The translations under genes were made by a program, and so were the position numbers. Positions 22,016 through 35,400 of a stretch of 64,000 nucleotides of DNA are shown one piece after another; position 1 is the first letter of the stretch; each line of letters begins with the position of its first letter. Under the pieces are notes generated by a model. It was not told where the DNA came from. It saw only the letters and a list, made by a program, of their open reading frames with translations, and made no database searches. The stretch spans positions 38,624,014 to 38,688,013 of the forward strand of contig CP141144.1 in the NCBI GenBank assembly GCA_035235625.1. Reading direction: 5' to 3'. This DNA comes from Saururus chinensis. Taxonomy: Eukaryota; Streptophyta; Magnoliopsida; Piperales; Saururaceae.

Positions 22016-22838
22016 GAGGACAGCAACAACGGCGTCATCCTCCAGCACCCCACCCCCTCCCGGTCCCTCCACTGCCCGACTCCCCCCCCCTCTTGATTTG
22101 GGGGACGAGGAGGACCATAGCAGGGGAACGAAGGATGGTGGTGCCCTCCCGGTTCCCCCTCTCCCTGGCTCCATACCCTCCTCTGAAAATTAGAGGAAGG
22201 GGAGGAAGGAGTGGGAGAGGGGGGAGAGCAGAGTAGGACGATGGTGGTGATGTTGTCGTCTTTCGTCCCCCAACCCCCCTCCTAGTCCCCCCTCTCCCTG
22301 GCTCAAAGGGAGGGGGCAGAGCAGGGGGAGAGGGGGTGAAAAAAGGGGGAGCTGGAAGACGGTGACGGCTTCGTACTCAGGTCGTCCCTCTCCCCGGCTC
22401 CGCCCCCCTATTCTCCCCCCCCCCCTCCTCTGAAATCAGAGGAAGGGGGGGAAGGGGAGGAGCAAGTGGAGAGGGGGGGCAGTGGAGTAGGGGGAGCAGG
22501 AGGACGGCCCCGCCGCTGTCTTCCTCCCCCCCCCCCCCGCCCCTTCCCGGCTTCACCCCCCATACCCTCCTCTAAAAATTAGAGGATGGGGGTGGAGCAA
22601 GGGAGAGGGGGACCGGAGTAGGGGAAGGGGGAGCAGACGACGGGGGAGGGCAAACGTGGGGTGGTCAAGGTCAGAGCAGAACGAGGTGGCCGGGGCCAGA
22701 CGCAGGTGGTGGCTAGGGGTGGGGCACAAGAGGGGAGGAGCGGCGGGGGTGAAGCGGGGCGGATGGAGGCAGACCGACGGTGAAAAGGCGGGGGACAAGC
22801 GGCAGACGCCGGAGGGGGGAGGAGATCAGGAGGGGGCC
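22016..22838. repeat. GC-rich tandem duplication, copy 2
   Basis: Second copy of the preceding unit. The near identity suggests a recent duplication or unequal exchange. It lies inside a region that ends in a CACTA-type terminus and may be the GC-rich subterminal part of that element. Confidence 0.85.
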
Positions 22839-22859
22839 GAGAGATCAGGTGGCGAAAAA

Positions 22860-25150
22860 AAGTCGCCTATGCAAGCGATATATATTCGTCCCGTGTGGGC
22901 AATTTTTGCATGGCGCACACGCATGCCTTTTTTTAACGACTTAGAAAGCATAGCAAATGCATTAATCTAAGAGCCGCAAGCTTAATTTTAAAAAAAAAAA
23001 CAAAATTATTATTAGCAATGCATACATGTATGAGTCACTAATAGTGTAGAGTATTAGTGACGCACTTCTCTATGCATACGTGCATGTGTCGATAATACTT
23101 TCGAAAAATTAAAAATATTCTCATCCCTCTCTCTACTCGCTTCTCCCACTCTCTTTTCTTCTCCCTCTCTGTCCTCTCTCTCTCTACCCTCTCTCCTCCA
23201 TCTCTCTCTCCTCCCTCTCTCTTTCCTCCCTCCCTCTCTCTCTCTTCCCTCCCTCTCTCTCCTCCCTCTCTCTCTACCCTCTCTCCTCCCTCTCTCTCCT
23301 CTCCTCTCTCTCTCCTCTCTTTGTTCCCTCTCTACACAATATCTCTCCTTTAATTTTAATTTTTTATTATTTTTTATATTTAAAAATTAATTTTAAAAAT
23401 AAAATAAATAAATAATATTAGCGATGTATAGGAATAAACTTCCCTAATAGTCTATGTAATAGCGACGTATATTATTATACGTTGCTAACACCTAACCTAT
23501 TAGCGACGCATAGTTCTACTCGTCACTAATAATATTTATTTTATTTCTTTTTTATTATTTTTAAATATAATAATTTATAAAAAATCTTAAAAAATTTAAA
23601 ATTAATTAATCTCCCTCTCCTCTCTCATCACTTACACACTCTCTCTCCTCCCTCTCTCTCTTCCTCTTCCTCTTCCTCTTCCTCTTTCTCTCTCTCCCTC
23701 TCTCTCTAGATATCTCTCCTCCATCTCTCTCTAGATATATCTCCTCCTCTCTCTCTACCCCCTCTCTCTCCTCTCTCTCCCCTCTCTTTCTCTCCTCCCT
23801 CTCTCTCCCTCTCCTCTCCTCTCTCTCCCCTCTCTCTCTACACACTATCTCTCATCTAATTTCAAATTTTGTAATTTTTTATTTTTAAAAATTAATATTA
23901 ACAATAAAAAATAAAATAAAATAAAATAAATATTATTAACGACATATAATAATATATGTTGCTAATAGTCTATGTAGTAGTGACGTATATTATTATACTT
24001 CGCTAATACCTAACATATTAATGATGCATAGTTCTATGCTTCACAAATAATATTTATTTTATTTCTTTTTATTTTCAAAATATAATAATTTATAAAAAAA
24101 ATTAATCTCCCTCTCCTCTCTCTCTCCTCTCTCTCCCCTCTCTCCTCCCTCTCTCTCTCCCCTCTCTCTACAGACTATCTCTCCTCTAATTTTATTTTTT
24201 TATGATTTTTTATTTTTAAAAATTAATTTAAAAATAAAAAAATATAATATAATAAATACTATTAGCGGCGTATAGGAATATACATCACTGATAGTCTATC
24301 TAATAGTGTCGTATATTCTTATATGTCGTTAATACCTAACCTATTAGCGACGCATATTTCTATGCATTGCTAATAATATTTATTTTATTTATTTTTTATT
24401 ATTTTTAAAATATAATAATTTATAAAAAAATTTAAAAATTTAAAAATTATTAATCTCTCTCCTCACATAACACACACTCTCTCTCCTCCCTCTCTCTCCT
24501 TCTCTCTCCTCCTGTCTCTCTCCTCCCTCTCCTCTCCTCTCCCTCTCTCTCCTGTCTCTCTCCTCCCTCTTCTCTCTCTCTCCCTCTCCTCTCTCTCCCT
24601 CTCTACACACTATCTCTTCTCTAAATTTAATTTTTTATAATTTTTTATTTTTAAAAATTTATTTAAAAAATAAATAAATACTATTAGCGATGCATAGTAA
24701 TATGTGTCGCTAACAAACTAGGTATTAGTGACACATAATAATATGCGTCACTAATAACTACCGTATTAGCAACGTATATTCCTATGCATAGCTAATAATA
24801 TTTATTTTATTTTTTATTTTAAATTTATAGCTATTAGCGATGCTTTTAATAAGTGTCAGTATTATTAAAACTATTAGTGACACTTTGGATAAAGCGTCGC
24901 TAATAGTATTGTTTTTTTAAAATATCTTGTAGCGACACTTCGTATATGCGTCACTAATAGATATATATTAGCGATGTTAGGTATTATGCATCACTAATAA
25001 TTATAGAAATAGCAACGCTTGGTATTATGTGTCGCTAATGGTTATTATTTTTGAAACGCTTAATTATGATTTACAAATATATTTTTTTTAGCAACGCTTA
25101 TATTTACATCATTAATAAAAGCTTCACTAATGCTACATTTTGTTGCAGTG
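22860..25150 (-). mobile_element. CACTA (En/Spm)-type terminal region with subterminal repeats
   Basis: At 25,132-25,150 the minus strand reads CACTGCAACAAAATGTAGC, a close match to plant CACTA termini (CACTACAACAAAA). Inward of it lie many copies, in both orientations, of TTAGCGACGC-like motifs (for example near 23,500, 24,340, 24,835, 24,965 and 25,015), the usual layout of TNPA-type binding repeats. The three bases outside the terminus are TAC. No matching opposite terminus or transposase was found, so the element is truncated, non-autonomous, or its other end is too diverged. Confidence 0.6.
23100..24640. repeat. Irregular tandem array of CT-rich plus AT-rich modules
   Basis: Four modules consist of a (CT)n/CCTCTCTC tract, then a CTACACACTATCTCT block (near 23,330, 23,838, 24,168 and 24,604), then an AT-rich stretch, then TAGCGACG motifs. 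Spacing varies from about 330 to 510 bases. It probably arose by repeated duplication within the CACTA-type region. The minus-strand arginine/glutamate-rich ORF is only the microsatellite. Confidence 0.7.
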
Positions 25151-25254
25151 TACAATGAAAGTACAAATCGTAATGAACGAGCCAAATATATTATGCGCAC
25201 TTAACAAACCTTCTCTTTTGCATATGATATAAAGTTCAAAATGTACGCAAATGA

Positions 25255-25950
25255 TGCCCTCAACCCATTCTTCCATAACATTTCACATGATACAACTAAG
25301 CCAAATTGTGTGAAACTCTTCAACAACTACAAAGGTAGACTTATCAAAACTTTTTTCATTGTTCTAAGTAAAATTGCTCTTACTTCATATATATATGGAC
25401 TAATAACCAAAATTTAATATACATTTATATTATAAAATATTACATTGATCTTGATTAGGTTTTACAAAATAATTATTAGTTTTAATTTATTAGAATGTCC
25501 TCATATAGGAATTGTAATTAGCAAGTCTATAACGACAGCTTTACATAACTATCATATAAATGATAAAATTATTTATGTTACTTTAAGTCATGCATCAAAT
25601 AATAGTAGTGTTGTGGACTATCTTAATACACATTTGCACCTTGTATTCATTGGAAAAATTTTATATAATATGTTATTACTATATTATTAATTTATTTATT
25701 TAAGATAGTTTAAATATTGTTAAAGATCTAGTAAAAAAATATTCAAGAAGCGCTAGTATATATTAGTTTTTCTCCGTCTAGATCTCAAAAATTTAGAAAG
25801 TTATGTAAACAATATAGTAAGAAAATAAAAAAATTTATCTTAGATGATAATCATGGGTGGAATAGTAGCCATATAATGTTAGAATCTTAATATGAATTAA
25901 AAGAAATGATAGTATTATTAATTATGATACTTAGTGCAGCCAGTGCTTGG
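25255..25950 (+). pseudogene. hAT (Ac-like) transposase remnant
   Basis: The frame 25,445-25,690 reads FYKIIISFNLLECPHIG, then ALHNYHINDKIIYVTLSHASNNSSVVDYL, the conserved core of Ac-like hAT transposases (normally LQKRII.F...PHTG...L..WNI..KV...T.DNAS.N). The preceding bases fit the FFHNISHDTTKP part and the following bases the KKFILDV.HRWNSTY part, in several frames with stops. The expected Asp before NAS-type residues is replaced (SHASNN). It cannot be active and no terminal repeats were located. Confidence 0.72.
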
Positions 25951-26226
25951 ATTTTCTGTTGATCAAAATTATAAGGATTTTCCGTTGATCATAGTGCCGC
26001 TGATGATTGGATTGGCAGCCTTGATGATCCACTTTCATTCTCATAGATTTATGTTCCTTTGCCCTAATCTCCCCCTCCAAATGAACTGAAGATGCATTCT
26101 AGTTCAAAGGCCTAATAATAAGCTCTTGCAGCTAAGGTGGATGAGACCGTTGACCAATAGTGATAAAAAACGCATATGCCCCATTTGACAAACTAATCCC
26201 ATTTATGAAAAAAAAATATCTTCAAA
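25951..26226. other. Intergenic sequence between hAT remnant and kinase 3' end
   Basis: No ORF or element end recognised. It contains a short duplicated phrase around GATTTTCCGTTGATC. Confidence 0.4.
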
Positions 26227-26232
26227 TTTATT
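26227..26232 (-). promoter_or_regulatory. Possible polyadenylation signal of the kinase gene
   Basis: Minus-strand AATAAA about 210 bases after the stop codon of the kinase gene, a usual distance for a plant 3' UTR. AT-rich flanks fit, but the motif alone is weak evidence. Confidence 0.4.
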
Positions 26233-26444
26233 TCGACTATGCTGTAGGCACAAAGGTATGCACCAACTATTTGACAAATCAGAAATGCAGACAAAAAAGA
26301 ATAAACTATAGGCTTTGCTTACATTGTATGCACACCGTATGTGTATACGTTTGATTTGCACTAAAGCCAAAAAAATTATACTAAAACAATACAAGACATC
26401 TATGAGGCTGTGTACACAATCTGTTTAAATTTCTCGACCCTGCA

Positions 26445-29400
26445 TCAGTTGGTAGAACGGCTAGAACGGGAAGAACCATCTCGGCTACTAGGTGATGAAT
26501 GATCCTTTTTAAACATGGCTTCGACTCTTTGAAAGCACTTCAGTGGCCTCACCTGAAAGAGCGTGTGCAAAACCAGTTACTATGAGAAATTTAAGCAATT
26601 AAAGAAGTTGATGCCCAACACAAACTGGACCGTATGTATGGAAACGTGGCCACACACAGCGCTAACATGAGTTAAACAGAACTAGACAGACTTGGCTAAT
26701 ATTAAATCGCGACCAAAGAAACCAACATTTGACAAAGGTAAAAAAGAAATGGTTCCTCGGAAGACAACAGTGATGTACCTTCCATCGCCTTTTTTGAGCC
26801 AGATGGTAATCAATAGCAGAAAGCCGATCAATTATTTTCCTGAATGGTGGCCTCCGAGCCGGGTTCTCACTCCAGCACTCTTCAATCAACCTATAATATA
26901 GTATAAATAGAAACAAACATAATGATATCAACATAAGAAGATTTTATAAAAGAATTGCAAAAATATGCACCAATCACCATCTTAGAGTGGTATCTATCAG
27001 TATATTTCAGTCAATTGTAAAACAATATCTTTTGTTTTTCAATTCCTAAAACACCATTACAATATATAATTCAACACAACTGTGGGCACAATGATATCTC
27101 TACAGTACAATGATATACTGTCTTAGATCTGGCAGCCATCAGGTATGAAATAATTCACGGCAAGTGGGTTTTTTTCAATCCACCTACTGCTACTCTTGTG
27201 CACCGTCAGATTCACATCTGATGGCGCATGTAAGGCATCTCATGCAGGAAAGTGATATGGAAAGTAGAGAGAAGTTGGCATTGTCAAAGATGGTTAATGA
27301 CATTGAACACCCAATACAGTGAATAAGAATGTAGTATCTGTCTCAGAAACCTAAGAGAATCCAGAGAGGTGGTGACGATGAAGTACATGGAAGACATAGT
27401 ACGCCCACTAGCTCTGCGAATGAGATTAAAGCAAAATTTTGCAAGAATAATGATCATACGAGAAATTAAGAGACCATTTATCCAATGATAGCATAAGAGA
27501 GCCTGGGACGTCCTTGTGACCATGAAGGTTCTAGAGATACATTTCGTTTGAGATGATTTGGAGCACATGCAAAGTAGATAATGCCAGTCAAAAGATACAC
27601 CTAGAATTAAGTAGATGGAGAGCAAAAAGGCCAAGAACATGGAAGGAATTTAAGGCAAAAACATGAAGATAAATGGTTTACTCAGTGATATGGCCCATGA
27701 ACAAGTGGAAGGGCAGAAAATCCATGTTGATGACCTTAGATAATTGGGATGTAGGGGTGGTGGTGGTGATGGTGACAAACTGACAATGATGAAAATCTTT
27801 CATTCATTTATGTCAAAGAGAACATTTCTAAACATTATTTCCATTTCCAAATATTAATAGTGAGGCACAGATTGCAATAGTTATAATGGTCCAGATTTTA
27901 AATTTTATAATCACTAAATTAAACTCTTAAACATTCAATATGGCTTACAATTACAAATTAATTCTTAATGAAGGTAAAAATGCAATCTGACAACTAATCA
28001 GATAATCTTCGTCGAGCAAAAACTCTTACGTTAAAAATGCCACAACAAGTTTAATCAGTTGCAACTTCAGTACTACCATAAGCAAGGAGACAACAGTGCC
28101 ACCATCACAGAAGGCTGACAATTCCCTTATGCAGTAACAAGACCTTTTAACTAAAGTTGTGAACTTTTCAGATGGTATTAAATTTTAGGGGACAAAAGAT
28201 TACATGACTTCAAGACATAATCTTCACTAATTAAAGATAACAACAGACTAATTTGGTCTTTCCAAAACGAAAAATTTCTTTTTCTTTTCTGCATCATTTC
28301 ATTAATCACCATCCGTCCAAAATATGACAAAAGATAAAAGGTCCAGAACATTAGAAACTGGTACATATGAAGTACATAAAACATTGTGCAGTCAAAATTT
28401 TCAAGCAATAAGTAAGACGACAGCATTCAGAAGCAATAAAATGTATCTCAACACGTGAACTTTAAAATGCATGTACCCTCAACCTTAGAAAATGCAAACA
28501 GAAAGAATGTCTTACTCCTTAAGCCCATATGCATAAAGTTTCAATGGAGCTCTGAAAGGTGGCCTCTCTTTTGCAGCATATACTTTTGGCACTTCATTTT
28601 CATGCTTGGCAGAAAATGGTGGACAACCTTCAATCATCTGGGGAAAAAGAATAAGTGTACCAAAAAAATTGTTATATATAATGAAAAGATATGTCCCCCA
28701 TGATTCTTCAGAAGATCATACAGGTACCAAGGCCAGGCAAGGTGTTCAAACTATTCCACAAGTTCTATGGTTTCTCACTTAATTTCTCACATTTTCCTAC
28801 TAACTAATAATAACCCGCCTTTCAAAATAATACTCCCTCCATCCCATGTTAATAGCAACATTTGAAAAAATAGTGATTTTTATTGAACGGTGAAACCCAT
28901 ATCTAAGAGAAGGAAAAATAAGCTTATGATACTCTTTTTTAAGTACCCAACCACTTAAATTTAACAAAATGGAGCTGTTAATATGGAACAAACATTTTTG
29001 CAAAACGGAGCTAAAACAAAGGCATTTACAGCACAACCAGACAGACAGACACCAATTGGAAAGTCTTTTTTATTGACCAATTGGAAAGTCTTTTTTATTG
29101 ACCAGGTTAGTTCTACCCATGGAAGGCTGTATCGGCATTGATGGTGGTATCGAGGACTACTAATATAGGTATATGCTGATGATACGCTGGGTATGCACCA
29201 AGACGGGCATAGAACTTTTAAATTGTATTTAAATTTAATGACTTGTAAAATATCATTACAACACTTTTGTAATGAGTATATTTAGAAAAAGTTGTAAGTG
29301 AACATAGAATCAGATTAAGAAATCAATAATTTACCTTTTTGTAGCTACCCTAAAAAATTTTCTATAATAAAATGAACCTTGTTAGGTCAAATATAGAAAG

Positions 29401-32400
29401 AGGATCCATTAGTTCCAAGTGTAATCCTCATGGCTATTAAATGAACAAAACAAATATATTAAAATGCATTTATAGTATACATGAGCATTTAAAGTATGCT
29501 GAATGTCGCTGGCAAAAAACAAATTAAAGTTTGATAGAAAGTTGATAAATACCTTAATCCATGCAAAAAAATTGCGCCATCCTCTTATTGGTATTATGTA
29601 GAGCACTTTGTTTAGTAAAGTGATGCAAATTTATACTAAGGAAGTTTTAGCATAAATGGGTGACTAAACAAGTTATGTTAATATTTAAAAGTAGTAGGCC
29701 ACAAATATATAGTGATAAAGAAGTTAGTTACTTAAGAAAATGGCTGGCCCAGCCTTCAATGTAGAGTTTGTAAAATAAAAAAGCAATAGTATTGCATCAA
29801 AGACATCTGAAGCACTTGGTTAAATCAGCGTTCAAGCAATTCAAAACTACGAGTCGTCCCAGGAGCAACATATGCTTTTTTAACATAAAACCTTGATGGT
29901 ATCAATATGTATCTGTTGTATTAATGCAATATGGGCAATGCGCAAGGGGTGAATCGAAAAAAGGTGTGGAAGGCATCCCACCCCTCCATACCGTAATGAT
30001 AGCGACCGATTCTCAATCAATACATCCTTCCATGGTTCTACCATTACCACTTTCTAATTCAACCAGAACAAGTATCTCAATCACATCTAATTTTAGCAAA
30101 CCCGAAGAGAACCGAATGTGAGTGACTGCCTGTTCGGTTTACAAGCCCTATCGCCTGCTCTGTCTATATCCTTTAGTATAAACTTTCCTCGCTCACCTTG
30201 TTTACCTTCCTTGTGTAACAAGGACACGGACTGGAATTTCTATCATCCATAACATCACTTTTTCTCTTTCCAGTTAGAAAAACGTGCCCATCTCCTCTCA
30301 ATATTTTTACATAGAGAGACCAATGCAGTTTTACTAGCTAAAATGAGTCAAAGTTCAGTCAATACAACTCCATTCCTCAACTTAAAGGTGGTGCTAACTT
30401 TGCTCAACTAGCGTAAAGGAAGGCTTCATATTATTTTGTATAGTCTCAAATGCTTTTTACAAAACTGCACTGCTTAGGAACCAGTTCAAAACAATCCCTG
30501 TCCACATGCACATAAGAGTTCACCTTCCATTATAAGGTCTTTTCATTATGACACCTACAGAACTCTTAGTATTTGCGTTTCAAAAGTTCAAAACACATCA
30601 CAAAAATTTAAGCAAATAATGAAAAGTCATAAAAAGTTATCAAGGAAAGTTCATATTATCTATTACATTTATCAAATTAGTTATTTTTATAGTGATGAAA
30701 AGATGAGAACCATCCATACCCATTAAACCAACGCTTTTATGAAATTTCACTTATAAAACAAATCAATATGAAAAAAATTCAGAAAAAAGAACACAACCAA
30801 TATACAGTTTTTGCAAAATATTCAAAACTGAGAAAGGGCAATGTAAATCAAAGCATACCTGAAGAACAATGTTTAACAATTACTTTGTCACCAACGGATA
30901 AATAATTCACAAAAACTTCAGGCATTTAAACCACAGTAGTATTGCTCAGAGTTGCTAAATTCAAGATGAAGATATAAAAGACGAGATGGATTTTACCTCC
31001 TGCAGAATCAAAGCAAATGAAAACACATCCACTTTTGTATCATATTCTTCATTCAGGAAGACCTCAGGAGCTACATATCGACCTGTTTAAAAAATCTTTT
31101 AATACTAATAACAGCCAAGCAAACATCCAAAATAAAAGGCTTCCACAGGCAATTCACACCAATAGCTCCTCAACATATATTAAGACAAAAAAATATTGAA
31201 TGTGCAACATAATGATTTCATTCACACCACATCAATTTCTAAAGATGACAACCACTGACACAGCTCATCACAGCCCAAGTAACCTCATAATGCAGAACTA
31301 TTGATCTAAGCACTCTTAAACAAGATAGACCAGCTTATATATCTAATAATCCAAGCTCAAGCTAGAATTGTTGACACGAGAGATATCCACAAACATTTAT
31401 CCAAAAGAATTTTGAATAACACATGTGGACCATAATTACAGTTTGCAGAGGCTGGGTCAACAGATCAACAGATAGGCTCTAATTTGAAAAAGGTAAATAG
31501 CTCTAGTATTTGATTTGACGTAAAATTCAATCCATGAACCAGCTGCATAAAGCTTTTATCAAACTGAACCCTGCTATATAGAACTAACTATAAAAGTCTA
31601 CTGCAATCATGGTCTTACAAAGTGATTTTGTTGTGAACTCTAGGGTTTACAGCAGTAAATTAGGTGACTTTGGAGTAATAGGGGGAATTAGAAAAAAAGG
31701 GGTAATCAGAGTAACAGACAAAGAGAAGTAATAGACGAGGGGGAGGAGGGATAAAGGAGTGAACCAATGAAGAACTTCTCAATTCTATTCCAATCATTGA
31801 CTGATCAGATTAGGGTTAATGGCCAACATTAAATAGAAACATAAATGGGCTTCAACTAACTAACTCTAAAGCCCATTAAATATAATTAAAACAGATAAGC
31901 CCTTACAAATTCTCTAATGACTAATCTCTTCCTAATTACATAATTAACCTACACGCAAATTCACAACTGGGCCTCTATACCAGGCCTTGACAGATTTAAA
32001 CTAATAAATGCGGAAAACAGTAACAGAGTAAAATTACCGTTCTTTAATGATTACAACTTCAAATTTTCTTGCAAAGAGTTTCTACAGTTATAATCATAGT
32101 TAAAAATGACAAGTGGAATAACTCTATAAACTCTTTGGAAGGAAAAAATTTGAGGGCACGGGAAGCTAGAGAGTAAAAATTAGAAAAAATTAAATAAAGT
32201 AGAGAAAATGACCAATATACTCTTCCCACTGGAGCTTCCTGAATAGAAAATTCGATTTTTTTTTTACAACTAGAATAGTTGAATAGGGATCAATCAGCAT
32301 CCTAAATTAAAGATCTGTTATGACCAAATTTCAAGTTTTCAACCGTCTTATTCAACTCATAAATACTAAAGTAGCTATAACTCATTAAGGAAAATGACTT

Positions 32401-35400
32401 AATTACCCTATCTCAATGTGCCCAATAGAAAAATGCTTTCATGACGTGAAGATTCTCACATCAAAACACTACTTCATCTTTTCCACACCATTGACGAGTG
32501 GGGCCCCACTCATCAATGGCATGGAAAAGATGAAGTAGCATTTTGACGTGAAAATCTTAACATCAAAATAGCATTACTCTGCCCAATATATAATATTAAC
32601 TCTCTTAGAACTCCTATGCCGTCTGGGGGGAACAATAAGAAAACAACCAATTCTCCAACAACAAAAATCTCTAAAATAAGGTAATCAACTAAAGAATTCG
32701 TGAATAAATGCCACTTCACCTAATTTCTCAATTCTTGAAGTAAGGTTTACAGCCTGCAGCTAGGCAAATGAGCTCATTTACTTGGGATAAGTGCCAAAAA
32801 TTCATCAAAGAAATTGACTGAACTTAATGATTTACAAGTATAAACAGTTTAATTAGACTAAAATCAGGTCAAATATGCATGTAATAACGAAATTTGCTAT
32901 TGTAGTGTGGATTTTACCCACACCATCCCACTTTGCTCCACTTAACTAACTGTTTATAATCTTATTTACTGTTTATTACCATAATTTAAGGAATTTAATA
33001 TTTAATTTTTCTATTATTTTAAGTTATAACCAAGAAGGTTCAAATTCTGTAAATTTGCACACCATAAATTGTGTGAAGTTGAAGTTGTGCAAATTTACAG
33101 AATTTGTGCCTTCTTGGTCATAACTTATAAGAACAATGCTAAAATGCATCCAAAAAGTAATTTTTATAAATGACCGAAGATGATATTGTGCAAATTTATA
33201 GAATTCGAACCTTTTTTATTATAACAAAATAATAATGCTAAAATGCATCTAAAAACTTAATTATGGCCTCTCATGTGAGGCTTATAAAATAGCCTACTGC
33301 AACTAACACAAGTGAAGCACGGTAAAGCCAAATTCCAAGTTTCATTATTTACAGAACAAGATGAGAAGCAGAGAATGAGGTTTCAAAACCAGCTTCAAAT
33401 CCAACCAGTTGCCATCCCTCGCCTTAATTATCACATATATAACTTGGACAGAATACATCCACATCAAAACAGAAAAAATATATGGAAAATTAAATTACAA
33501 AATTTGAGTACATTGAACTTCTCGCAACCACACACAACCATTCTTAACCCAAACAACATGTAACCATTGAAATTGAGCTTCAAAAAGCAAGGTCATGCAA
33601 GGTTGAGCTATGCTCAACCAAGAACAAAATGTAATGGAGTGCACTCATAGCAAATCATGACTACCAAAAATAATAGTAACAGTCCCATGATAATATTTAC
33701 TGACACAAATTCAGCACCCAAAGATTCCTCCAGCAATTGAAAGACACCATCAAAATTACAAATTTTTTTAAAAAAAAAGGACATTAAACTTACATGAAGT
33801 ATCTTCACATGTCACAGGTCTGTTCTCTTTCACAGTCATGGTTACTTTAAGTAGTTTGCTCACTCCAAAGTCTGCAACTTTCAGGTGTCCAGTATCATCT
33901 CGTAGTATATTTCTGTTTTCTTACTCGCAATAACGAATGTATAAATTTTCCAAACAATTTCAGACGAATCAGACAAATAAAATGCCAATTTAGATATGAT
34001 GATCTCATATTGCTCTTGTTAGCAAACAAAAAATATATACCATAGGCTATATAAACAGATAAAGACTCAAACTGAAACACTTACGGAGGCTCTAGATCTC
34101 GATGAATTATAGCCTCAGGCTTATGTTCATGCAAGTAGTTCATTCCCCTGCAAATTAATAGAGGGTTTAGTGTTTTAAATTATATATTCAAACCTAATAA
34201 ACATAAAAAATAAGTAATAACTAACAAGGTAAATACATGTGATCTTTAACTGATACATTGAACTGTTATATTCATGAAAATATGCAATTACTGAAAAACA
34301 ACTGAAGTAGATATGTGCGATCATTAAAAAAAAGGCAACGCCATTTGCCGGAAAATGTACAGTGCAAAAAATGTTAACCATCCAAAACTTTTTGACACCT
34401 TTGAACCAGTAGCTTTATAACACGGACTTTAAGTTAAAGATCTCATGCAGAGATAAGCACACCTTTAACACGTACAGATAGATCATAAGATAATTTACTG
34501 ATACCTTGCAATGTCAAGTGCAAATTTTACAGCAAGTGCTGGCTTTAGTGCACCTTTTCTTTTCAAAAATGCACGAAGATCACCCTGTTTCAAATGAGAA
34601 GGAAATTTCAGTCAAGATTAATCTGTTTCTTCTTCTTTTACTTTCATGTTTGCATAAATATAAAATTACATATCAATATCAACATACGCATCAAGACTAG
34701 AAGGTATCTGACAATAGGCATAAATGCTTATCATTCACAGACAATATGGAGATTTGAAGTTAAAAAAACACAGAAAGATAAACACCAAAGATATAAAGTC
34801 CTGAAACTTCGCAAATGCTAATTTACATGCATGCATAAGCAAATTAAAAACAAAAGCTATAGAGAAAGTGAAAGGCTCATTATCATTCGCATCATAAGAT
34901 GCAGAGGACGTCATTACCCTCGGCAAATATTCAGTGACAATCATCATAGGAGTGCTTTGAGTTACTGCACCCAAAAACTGCACCACATTTGGATGCCGAA
35001 TTTTCTGAAGAAGTGCAAGCTCATCTCTAAACGCTCTCCTATACAACAGAGAATGGCAGTCATGAGAAATTCTGCAATCAATAAAAAATGAAACTAAAGA
35101 AAACTAAGCATCATATACAGGCACACAACAAACCCACACTCTATCCTCGTCAGTCAACACATCCTCTTTCAGCTTCTTTACAGCAACTTGTGTTCCACGC
35201 CATGACGCAATTTGAAATGTCCCCTAATATATTTCCAGTGTCCAGATTTTAAAATGTTAAGTAGAGATCAGATGTTTATAATGGCCTTAGAAAAACACCA
35301 TCAGATATGATTGCATTTCAGCACAAATGACTAAAATAATAACAATACCTTTGTAATATCAACACTATTAGTAAAATCAAGCTCCATTGGATCAATCTCA

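Noticed and set aside
21053..22970. Many proline/glycine/arginine-rich ORFs on both strands
   Set aside because: Product of the GC-rich tandem duplication. The same ORFs recur in each copy and change frame at homopolymers.
23606..23845. Arg/Glu-rich ORF
   Set aside because: Translation of a CT/GA microsatellite.
26692..26901. Plus-strand ORF across kinase exon 11
   Set aside because: Antisense shadow of the exon, which is defined by splice sites and kinase similarity on the minus strand.
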